Assembly: GCF_036689815.1 (NCBI RefSeq)
Contig: NZ_JBAHUR010000001.1
Span: 397,020-461,019, forward strand
Length of the DNA: 64,000 nucleotides
Source: Magnetovibrio sp. PR-2
GTDB taxonomy: Bacteria > Pseudomonadota > Alphaproteobacteria > Rhodospirillales > Magnetovibrionaceae
Direction of reading: 5' to 3'
Made by a program: the position numbers and the translations under genes. Positions 36,203 through 43,558 of this stretch are shown here, one piece after another. Under the pieces are notes generated by a model that was not told the origin of the DNA, ran no database searches, and was given only the letters and a program-made list of their open reading frames with translations. Every line of letters starts with the position of its first letter. Position 1 is the stretch's first letter.

Positions 36203-37504
36203 TTAGCTTTCGACGCAATCTTCAATCGTGCGACGGCCCGGTTCCATGGCTTGCACCAGAACGGCCATGTTGCCCGGTTTGTGTTGGTTGTTGCGCATTT
36301 TCATGTGTGCTGCGGGGATATCGGCCCACGGGAACACTTCGCTCATGCACGGATCCAAACGGCGTTCGATCACCAATTGGTTGGCTTGGGCGGCTTGCTT
36401 CAAGTGTGCGAAGTGGCTGCCTTGGATACGTTTTTGGCGCATCCACACAAAGCGTGCGTCGAACGTGATGTTAAAGCCCGTTGTGCCCGCGCAGAACACC
36501 ACCATGCCGCCGCGTTTCACGACGAAAGCGGAAACCGGGAAGGTGGCTTCGCCGGGGTGTTCGAACACCATGTCGACGTCGTTGCCTTTGCCGGTGATGT
36601 CCCAGATGGCTTTACCGAATTTGCGGCAACGCCCCATGTATTCTTTGTAGCCTTCTTGGTCGTCAACGTCGGGCAGTTGGCCCCAGCAATCGAATTCTTT
36701 GCGGTTGATGGTGCCACGTGCACCCATGCGCATGACGAAGTCTTTTTTGTCGTCTTCGGAAATCACACCGATGGCGTTGGCACCTGCGGTGGCGATCAGC
36801 TGAATGGCCATGGAGCCCAAACCGCCGGAAGCCCCCCAAACCAACACGTTGTGACCCGGGCGCAAAATGTGCGGACGGTGGCCAAAAAGCATGCGGTACG
36901 CGGTGGCCAGCGTCAGCATGTAGCACGCACTTTCTTCCCACGTCAGGTGTTTGGGACGCGGCAAAAGCTGTTGTGCTTGGACGTTGGTGAACTGTGCGAA
37001 CGATCCGTCAGGCGTTTCGTAGCCCCAGATGCGTTGGGTCGGTGAAAACATCGGGTCGCCACCGTTACATTCTTCATCGTCGCCGTCGTCTTGGTTACAG
37101 TGAACCACAACTTCGTCGCCGACTTTCCAGCGCGTCACTTTGGAGCCCACGGCCCAAACGATGCCAGACGCATCGGAACCGGCGATGTGGTATTCGGCTT
37201 TGTGCACGTCAAACGGTGAAATCGGCAGACCCAGAGAAGCCCAAATGCCGTTGTAGTTCACGCCTGCGGCCATGACCAGCACGAGAACCTCGTGGCTGTC
37301 CAGGACCGGTGTCGGCACGACTTCAACCAGCATGCCCGTGTCCGGTTCGCCATGACGTTCGCGGCGAATAGCCCACGCGTACATGTTTTTCGGAACGTGA
37401 CCGAGGGGCGGAAATTCGCCCATCTCGTACAGATCTTTTTTCGGTTGGTTTGCGAGTACTTCGGCGATGCCGCCGGTGTTTTCGTCTACGTTGGCTTGAG
37501 CCAT
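36203..37504 (-). CDS. ccr: Crotonyl-CoA carboxylase/reductase
   Basis: 433 residues from ATG 37504, chosen because GGAGG stands eight bases upstream; a longer in-frame start at 37534 lacks one. A zinc-free medium-chain dehydrogenase fold: the N-terminal KDLYEMGEFPPLGHVPKNMYAW and HVLVMAAGVNYNG-type text, NADPH-binding VWGASGGLGSMAIQL, and the C-terminal SHFAHLKQAAQAN are typical. Ccr reduces crotonyl-CoA with NADPH while fixing CO2, giving ethylmalonyl-CoA, the committed step of the pathway. It is divergent from ecm, as in Rhodobacter-type clusters; a TTTCGCA/TGCGAAA palindrome lies between. Confidence 0.95.
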   Translation of the reverse strand: MAQANVDENTGGIAEVLANQPKKDLYEMGEFPPLGHVPKNMYAWAIRRERHGEPDTGMLVEVVPTPVLDSHEVLVLVMAAGVNYNGIWASLGLPISPFDVHKAEYHIAGSDASGIVWAVGSKVTRWKVGDEVVVHCNQDDGDDEECNGGDPMFSPTQRIWGYETPDGSFAQFTNVQAQQLLPRPKHLTWEESACYMLTLATAYRMLFGHRPHILRPGHNVLVWGASGGLGSMAIQLIATAGANAIGVISEDDKKDFVMRMGARGTINRKEFDCWGQLPDVDDQEGYKEYMGRCRKFGKAIWDITGKGNDVDMVFEHPGEATFPVSAFVVKRGGMVVFCAGTTGFNITFDARFVWMRQKRIQGSHFAHLKQAAQANQLVIERRLDPCMSEVFPWADIPAAHMKMRNNQHKPGNMAVLVQAMEPGRRTIEDCVES

Positions 37505-37643
37505 TTGATTAGCCTCCATTCGGGTCCGCCCCATTGATGTGATCCCAGAACAAAGTCGCCATTCGGCGTTGGTGGGGAGGTCCTTTGTTGATCATTAGGT
37601 CAATTATGACCCTATCTGAAAAAATATTGCAACGCACAATTTC

Positions 37644-37659
37644 TTTCGCACTTGCGAAA
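37644..37659. promoter_or_regulatory. Palindrome TTTCGCA-CT-TGCGAAA between ccr and ecm
   Basis: Perfect 7-bp arms at 37644-37650 and 37653-37659, flanked by further TTGC/GCGTT bits at 37627-37636 and 37661-37667. Placed between the divergent starts of ccr (37504) and ecm (37734), it is a candidate operator for both. Bases 37692-37709 also hold a hairpin (ACCACC/GGTGGT around six A) just before the ecm ribosome site. Confidence 0.5.
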
Positions 37660-37733
37660 AATTGCGTTCTGAGTGAAAATCCTTGCCATAAACCACCAAA
37701 AAAGGTGGTGAAGACTTTCAGGGAGACCTCCTC

Positions 37734-39737
37734 ATGACCAACGAATCCGCGCCCCAGGCACCGAAAAAAGCCCCCGCAAAGGATCGGCCTTGGCTGTTTC
37801 GCACGTATTCCGGCCACTCCAGTGCTGCCGCGTCGAACGAACTGTACCGCACCAACTTAAGCCGCGGCCAAAGCGGCCTGTCGGTGGCCTTTGACCTGCC
37901 AACCCAAACCGCGCTGGACGCCGATGACGTGCTGTCGCGCGGTGAAGTGGGCAAGGTGGGCGTGCCGATTTCCCATTTGGGGGATATGAAGACCCTGTTC
38001 AATGAAATTCCGTTGGACAAAATGAATACGTCCATGACCATCAACGCGGCGGCTTCGTGGCAGTTGTCGCTGTTGATTGCGACGGCCGAATCTCAAGGTG
38101 TTGACCGTTCCAAATTGGCAGGCACGACGCAAAACGACATCATCAAAGAATATCTGTCGCGCGGCACCTATATCTTCCCGCCGGCACCAAGCATGCGTTT
38201 GGAAACGGACGTGATTTCGTTCACGTCCAAAGAAATGCCCAAATGGAACCCCATGAACGTGTGCTCTTACCACTTACAAGAAGCCGGCGCAGAACCGGGT
38301 GAAGAGCTGGCCTTTGCCATGGCCAACGCCATTACCGTTTTGGATATGGTGAAAAGCTCCGGCGCCATTGCACCCCAAGATTTCCCCACTGTTGTGGGGC
38401 GCATCAGCTTTTTCTTGAACGCGGGCATCCGGTTCGTGACGGAACTGTGTAAAGCCCGCGCGTTTGCAGAGCTTTGGGACGAGATTTGCCAGACGCGCTA
38501 CGGCGTTGAAGATCCGAAAATGCGCCGCTTCCGTTACGGTGTGCAGGTGAACTCCTTGGGTCTCACCGAAGCGCAGCCGGAAAACAACGTGTATCGCATC
38601 ATGATCGAAATGTTGTCGGTGGTGCTGTCCAAAAACGCCCGGGCGCGCGCCGTGCAGCTTCCGGCGTGGAACGAAGCCTTGGGCCTGCCGCGTCCGTGGG
38701 ATCAACAGTGGTCCTTGCGTTTGCAACAGATCATGGCGTTTGAGACGGATTTGCTGGAATACGGCGACATCTTTGACGGTTCTGCCGAAATTACGGCCAA
38801 GGTTGAAGAGCTCAAAGCCCAAGCCCGTGAAGAACTGAAGCGCCTGGACGAAATGGGCGGCGTCATCAAAGCCATTGAAGTCGGCTATATGAAGCAGCGC
38901 TTGGTCGAATCCAACGCCAAACGCTTGGCTGCGATCCAGGCGGGTGATTCAACCGTGGTCGGTGTGAACAAATTCACCGAAGGCGAAGCCTCTCCGCTGG
39001 TGTCGGGTGCGGAAACCTTCTTAACGCCGGACGCCGAAGCCGAAAAAGCCCAGATCGAAAACTTGAAAGCGTGGCGTGCCCAGCGTGACGACGCCGACGT
39101 TCAAGCAGCGCTGGTTGAACTGGAAACGGCGGCTAAAGAAGGCCGCAACATTATGGAAAGCTCCATCGCTTGCGCCAAAGCAGGCGTCACCACGGGTGAG
39201 TGGGGCAACAAGCTGCGCGAAGTGTTCGGTGAATACCGTGCGCCTACGGGTATCGCCGGAGCATCTCACGCCCCGGTGGTCGACATCGACGATGTGCGCA
39301 CCCAGATCAATGAACTTAGCGACGACATGAGCACGCGCCCGCGTCTTTTGGTCGCTAAACCCGGCCTGGACGGTCACTCCAACGGTGCCGAACAAGTAGC
39401 TTTGGCCGCGCGTGACGCCGGTTTCGAAGTGATCTACGAAGGCATCCGCCAAACGCCGCAAGAAATCGTCTCCGCTGCCCTTCAAGAAGGTGTGCACGCG
39501 GTGGGCTTGTCGGTGTTGTCGGGCTCTCACTTGACCTTGGTCGAAGACGTGATGAAGGGCTTGAAGGACCAAGGTGCAGACGACATCCCCGTGATCGTCG
39601 GCGGCATCATTCCCGAACGCGACATGCAGGCGTTGAAAGATTTAGGCGTGGCCCGTGTGTTCACCCCAAAAGACTTCGAAATCGGCGCCATGTTGGCCGA
39701 CATCGCCACAGTCATCGACAAAAACCGCGCGGCTTAA
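37734..39737 (+). CDS. ecm: Ethylmalonyl-CoA mutase, B12-dependent
   Basis: 667 residues, one polypeptide with the mutase barrel and the cobalamin domain. The N-terminal RTYSGHSSAAASNELYRTNL and FDLPTQTALDADD are the substrate-binding text that separates Ecm from methylmalonyl-CoA mutase, and GTTQNDIIKEYLSRGTYIFP is the family core. The C-terminal domain (about 540-667) carries the base-off B12 motif KPGLDGHSNGAEQVA, then GLSVLSGSHL and VIVGGIIP. It converts ethylmalonyl-CoA to methylsuccinyl-CoA, substrate of Mcd. Ribosome site GGAG lies eight bases before the ATG. Adenosylcobalamin would come from the adenosyltransferase at 29.6 kb. Confidence 0.95.
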   Translation: MTNESAPQAPKKAPAKDRPWLFRTYSGHSSAAASNELYRTNLSRGQSGLSVAFDLPTQTALDADDVLSRGEVGKVGVPISHLGDMKTLFNEIPLDKMNTSMTINAAASWQLSLLIATAESQGVDRSKLAGTTQNDIIKEYLSRGTYIFPPAPSMRLETDVISFTSKEMPKWNPMNVCSYHLQEAGAEPGEELAFAMANAITVLDMVKSSGAIAPQDFPTVVGRISFFLNAGIRFVTELCKARAFAELWDEICQTRYGVEDPKMRRFRYGVQVNSLGLTEAQPENNVYRIMIEMLSVVLSKNARARAVQLPAWNEALGLPRPWDQQWSLRLQQIMAFETDLLEYGDIFDGSAEITAKVEELKAQAREELKRLDEMGGVIKAIEVGYMKQRLVESNAKRLAAIQAGDSTVVGVNKFTEGEASPLVSGAETFLTPDAEAEKAQIENLKAWRAQRDDADVQAALVELETAAKEGRNIMESSIACAKAGVTTGEWGNKLREVFGEYRAPTGIAGASHAPVVDIDDVRTQINELSDDMSTRPRLLVAKPGLDGHSNGAEQVALAARDAGFEVIYEGIRQTPQEIVSAALQEGVHAVGLSVLSGSHLTLVEDVMKGLKDQGADDIPVIVGGIIPERDMQALKDLGVARVFTPKDFEIGAMLADIATVIDKNRAA

Positions 39738-39744
39738 GCTGCAA

Positions 39745-40218
39745 CTAATCGGATTTTGCAAAAGGGTTCAGTGCCGCAAGGCCTGAGCTCTTTTTGCGTT
39801 TGGTGACGGGGGCAATGACGGGGACCGGGTCGGTTTTGTCGTTGTAGGCACTTTCGTTTGGGACCAACGTGTTGAAGTTTTCGTCGATGTATTTCACAGC
39901 CCCTGCCCGGTAAGGTTTTTTGACCGGGGCCCAGCCGACCCAAAGGCCGCCGTTGATGTCGTACTCGACGACTTCGGACATTTCGCCGACTTGATGAAAC
40001 GATGCAGCCAAGTCTGCCGAGTGCCCAGCGTAGACCCACTGGGGTTTCAAACCGCCGTGCCAGATCAGGAAGATGCCGCCCACGCCGGACAGGCCCAGTG
40101 CTTCGGGATCGATGGTCAAAAACGGCAAAAACGTGCCTTGGGGCGTGCGCACCCAATTGGGATCCACCGGTTTGGTGAATGTTGTCGGTTCGTCAGTGTC
40201 TTTGTCGAACAGCCCCAT
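39745..40218 (-). CDS. Hypothetical protein, possibly GIY-YIG-like
   Basis: 157 residues from ATG 40218 with AAAGG upstream; an upstream extension to 40257 looks unlikely. The middle reads GIFLIWHGGLKPQWVYAGHS, followed by a helix ADLAASFHQ. The pairing of a GIF-LIW strand with a WVYAGHS strand recalls the two strands of GIY-YIG nucleases, but the usual Arg and Glu that complete the site are not clear, so the relation is weak. The C-terminus is basic and unstructured (TKRKKSSGLAALNPFAKSD). It converges on ecm with seven bases between stops. Confidence 0.5.
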   Translation of the reverse strand: MGLFDKDTDEPTTFTKPVDPNWVRTPQGTFLPFLTIDPEALGLSGVGGIFLIWHGGLKPQWVYAGHSADLAASFHQVGEMSEVVEYDINGGLWVGWAPVKKPYRAGAVKYIDENFNTLVPNESAYNDKTDPVPVIAPVTKRKKSSGLAALNPFAKSD

Positions 40219-40307
40219 GGTTTTGCCTTTGCATGCTCCATTTGCGAATTCACACACGAATTCAACAGTATAATGAGGTCTGGATACCTTCTAAAACGTT
40301 AAGACAG

Positions 40308-42113
40308 TCATAGGGGCTGACAAGCCCACTCCAGCCATTTACGCGTTTCATCGTCCAAGAGCGGAGCGATCTTTTCAAAAACTTGGGTGTGATAAGCATT
40401 CACCCAGGCCCGTTCAGCGGGGCTTAGCAGATCGTCTTCTAATAAGGTGCGGTCGATGGGGGCCAAGGTCAATGGCTCAAACCCCATCATTTCGCGTTCA
40501 GCCCCTTTGGGCGCAGGCAACTGTTTGACGCAAATCAGGTTTTCGATGCGGATGCCGAAAGCTCCGGTTTTGTAGTATCCGGGTTCGTTGGACAGCACCA
40601 TGCCTGTCGCCAGCGCAGCACCCACCCCGCGTTTGGAAATGGATTGCGGACCTTCGTGAACGCCTAAGTAGGTGCCGACCCCGTGTCCGGTGCCGTGATC
40701 GTAATCCAGTCCGACCTCCCAAAGGGCCCGGCGCGCCAAGATGTCCAACTCATAACCCTTGGTGCCGCGTGGGAAGACTTGGGTGGAAATGGCGATGTGG
40801 CCTTTGAGCACCCGGGTGAAGCGGTCGCGCATTTCCGCCGTGGGTTCGCCGATGGCGACCGTGCGGGTCACGTCGGTGGTGCCGTCCAGATACTGGGCAC
40901 CCGAATCGACCAAATACAGCTCGCCGGTTTTGAGTTCGCGATCGCTGTCCTCTGTCACACGGTAGTGGACGATGGCGCCATTGGGCCCGGACCCGGAAAT
41001 GGTCGGGAAGCTCAAGCCTTGGAAGTGGTCGTTTTGCGCCCGCAGGCCGTCGAGTTTTTCAGCGGCAGACATCTCCGTCACGCCCCCTTTGGGGCCCGTA
41101 TTGCTGAGCCACGCCAAAAACGTGGTCAATGCGGCCCCATCACGGACGTGGGCGGCCCGCATGCCGTCGAGCTCTGCGGGCGTTTTTTTGGCTTTGGGCA
41201 GCTGGCACGGGTCCGATCCGCTCACCACTTTGGCGTCACCGTGGCTTAATCGTTCCATAATCCACGCGGGTGCGGTTTGGCTACAGACGCGCACGGCCTG
41301 TTTGTCTTGGGCCAGTTGGTCCAAGGCTGCACCCAATTGGTCGGGGGATTTCAGCGCAACGTCCGGGCCTAGGTGGTCGCGGACCTCTTCATCCAACCGT
41401 GTGGTGTCGATGAACAGCTGTGCCGAACCGTCCTTGTGCAACAGGGCATAGGCCAAAACCAGCGGGGTAAAAGGCACGTCGTCGGCGCGAAAATTGAACA
41501 GCCAAGCGATGGAATCGCCCGCAGAAATGACGGCCGCTTCGGCCCCGGCCTTGTCCAAACTTTTGCCCACCAATTCGCGTTTGGCGTCTGACGTCAGGGG
41601 GGCAAACGGGGGTTTGAGGGCTGTAACAGCGCTGGCCGGAGGGGCTGGGCGCTCGGGCCAAAACACATCGATGAGGTTTTGGCTCAAGGCCACCATTTCC
41701 GCGCCGAGGTCCTGGCAAAGGGTCTCATACCCGCTCAGTTGAGCTGGGGTGTAGAGCCAGGGGTCATACGCAAGGCGGTCCCCCGCCTTGAGGCGCTGGC
41801 GCAGCCATGCAGTGGGGCGTGTTTCGGCAATGGGGGTTGGGGTGAAATGTTTCGCATCCACTTCGTTTTGCACCTGAAGGGTATAGCGCCCATCAACGAA
41901 AACGGCGGCGTCTTCAACCATGACAACGGCGCTGCCCGCCGAACCGCTAAAGCCCGTCAGCCGCGCCAAACGCTCGTCCGACGGAGGTAAATATTCGCTT
42001 TGAAAAGCATCCGCATGGGGCACCAAATAGGCCGCAATGCCGTCCGCCTTCATGCGACCACGCAGCTTTGCCAGCAAGGTCGGGTCATAAGCGATGGGAT
42101 CGGTGTGGGTCAT
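40308..42113 (-). CDS. Xaa-Pro aminopeptidase (M24 family, long form)
   Basis: 601 residues. Three-part layout of the long aminopeptidase P: two creatinase-like N-terminal domains (opening LAKLRGRMKADGIAAYLVPHAD) and a pita-bread M24 domain with the metal ligands in YLVDSGAQYLDGTTDVTRT (two Asp), DYDHGTGHGVGTYLGVHEGP (His) and MVLSNEPGYYK and GIRIENL (two Glu). It releases N-terminal residues before proline in the cytoplasm. A C-terminal M24C-like end (RAWVNAYHTQVFEKIAPLLD) matches the family. It stands as a single gene. Confidence 0.93.
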   Translation of the reverse strand: MTHTDPIAYDPTLLAKLRGRMKADGIAAYLVPHADAFQSEYLPPSDERLARLTGFSGSAGSAVVMVEDAAVFVDGRYTLQVQNEVDAKHFTPTPIAETRPTAWLRQRLKAGDRLAYDPWLYTPAQLSGYETLCQDLGAEMVALSQNLIDVFWPERPAPPASAVTALKPPFAPLTSDAKRELVGKSLDKAGAEAAVISAGDSIAWLFNFRADDVPFTPLVLAYALLHKDGSAQLFIDTTRLDEEVRDHLGPDVALKSPDQLGAALDQLAQDKQAVRVCSQTAPAWIMERLSHGDAKVVSGSDPCQLPKAKKTPAELDGMRAAHVRDGAALTTFLAWLSNTGPKGGVTEMSAAEKLDGLRAQNDHFQGLSFPTISGSGPNGAIVHYRVTEDSDRELKTGELYLVDSGAQYLDGTTDVTRTVAIGEPTAEMRDRFTRVLKGHIAISTQVFPRGTKGYELDILARRALWEVGLDYDHGTGHGVGTYLGVHEGPQSISKRGVGAALATGMVLSNEPGYYKTGAFGIRIENLICVKQLPAPKGAEREMMGFEPLTLAPIDRTLLEDDLLSPAERAWVNAYHTQVFEKIAPLLDDETRKWLEWACQPL

Positions 42114-42326
42114 TGTTGCCTCAAAATAATAGGTTAAGCCTTAAGAACTTAGGGTTGGAACCGCAGGAACACAAGTTAAGGACTGTATAACGAAGGCATG
42201 TATTTAACGCATAGCAGCTGTGGAAATTCAGCAGTTTTGCTGCGCTGCACACTGAATATACTTTGATCACACCTCCCCCCAAATGGACCGATGACAACAT
42301 TGGCCAATAAAAAGAGAGTGATGAAA

Positions 42327-42524
42327 ATGTACATCAAAAGCGATGCTGATGAAAAAGACCTCATCGAACAAGCCATCCGTGATGCCGAACACGCCCGCAA
42401 CGAATACGTCCACACAAATGTTTTTGCGTTTTTCGCCGGATTGAAATCCTGGCTGATCACCACCTTGGGAGCCCGCAAATCCAAGAACGCTTCGGCATCT
42501 CCCAACGCACAAGCGACGCTCTAA
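42327..42524 (+). CDS. Small hypothetical protein
   Basis: About 65 residues from ATG 42327, with AAGAGAG suitably upstream; ATGs at 42321 and 42291 are alternatives. The first half is acidic and helical (SDADEKDLIEQAIRDAEHAR), followed by an amphipathic or weakly membrane-seeking VFAFFAGLKSWLITTLGARK and a Ser/Ala tail. I do not recognise it. Its stop shares bases with the stop of the convergent hydrolase gene (CTAA), the same pattern as four other pairs here, which supports its being a gene. A TATACTTTGA stretch near 42257 could be its -10 region. Confidence 0.5.
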   Translation: MYIKSDADEKDLIEQAIRDAEHARNEYVHTNVFAFFAGLKSWLITTLGARKSKNASASPNAQATL

Positions 42525-43540
42525 GTTAACCGTTTTCGCGCTTGGCCGGGTCGCTGCAATTCGGCGACAACCGGGGCGTGGTACGATTCCGGCGCACCGG
42601 AGATCGCGGCAGGGCTGCCGACTTCATCGTGCAAGGCTTCGTTATGGCATTCCACGCTGACGAGCCACCCCAACAGTTGCTGTGAAACCAAGATGTGATC
42701 GGCCATGTGCGGTCGGCCCCGGTGAATAACGGAAAAACGCTGGCTTTCGGGCAGACTGCGTTCCGCCGCCACAAGCATGCGCGGCGCAAAAGCGCCGTCG
42801 CCGGTGTCTTCTTCGTCGCCGCGAATGATGCGCACGGGCGATTCGGCGTCGCCGGAATTAAAATCCCCCATTACGGCGACCAGGGCGTCTTCGTCCATAT
42901 CGAACAGGCGGTCCAAAAAGGTCCGCACTTCCAAGGCTTGCCCGGCGGCTTTGACGGTGGCGAGGAAAAAGCCTTCCGCCCAGCCGGGCATGCTTTTCCA
43001 GTTGTGCGGGCCGCGCTTTTGCCCGGGCACGTAAGCGGCGCGGGGTGCGCGCAGGTGCACGTTCACCACCACCATTTTGTGCCCACCGCCCAAATCCAGG
43101 TCCGCATACAAAAACGGACGGTCCCACTGAACGGGTGCGGGTGCGTCTTGGGGCGGGTCGGATGTGGCGGCACGATACAACGGCGGTTCCACCAAATGGT
43201 TCCAGATCTCTTGGGTGGCCAAAATGGGGAAGCGGGACAAAATCACCAAGTTATGGCGGTCGCGCACACCTTTGCCGGACGGGCTTTGGGTGGCGGCGCG
43301 GTGAAAATTTTCGTAGGCCGTGCCTTTGAGCACGTCGTCCAAAGCGCTCAAACTGCGCTTGGTCTTGTCGGTGTTGAGCTGGCCGTTGACCTCTTGCAAG
43401 CACAATACATCGGCGCGCAGGCGTTGGAGTTGCGGGCGGAGCGCACGCACGCGGGCGTCGAGGTTGCCACGCGCGCGCGGCGGACCGTCCAGGCTTTCCA
43501 TATTAAAGGTTGCAATGCGTATGGGTTCAGCTTTCGCCAT
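42521..43540 (-). CDS. Endonuclease/exonuclease/phosphatase (EEP) family protein
   Basis: 339 residues. EEP-fold motifs in order: IRIATFNMESLDG (Asn), LCLQEVNGQL (metal-binding Glu), LVILSRFPI, VVNVHLRAPR, VAVMGDFNSGDAESP (Asp and Asn) and DHILVSQQLLG near the end, then SYHAPVVAEL with the final His. These residues are complete, so it should be an active metal-dependent phosphodiesterase or nuclease. The substrate (DNA, nucleotide or lipid phosphate) cannot be told. No signal peptide is seen. Confidence 0.88.
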   Translation of the reverse strand: MAKAEPIRIATFNMESLDGPPRARGNLDARVRALRPQLQRLRADVLCLQEVNGQLNTDKTKRSLSALDDVLKGTAYENFHRAATQSPSGKGVRDRHNLVILSRFPILATQEIWNHLVEPPLYRAATSDPPQDAPAPVQWDRPFLYADLDLGGGHKMVVVNVHLRAPRAAYVPGQKRGPHNWKSMPGWAEGFFLATVKAAGQALEVRTFLDRLFDMDEDALVAVMGDFNSGDAESPVRIIRGDEEDTGDGAFAPRMLVAAERSLPESQRFSVIHRGRPHMADHILVSQQLLGWLVSVECHNEALHDEVGSPAAISGAPESYHAPVVAELQRPGQARKRLT

Positions 43541-43558
43541 GGGGGATCTCTCCTCCCC

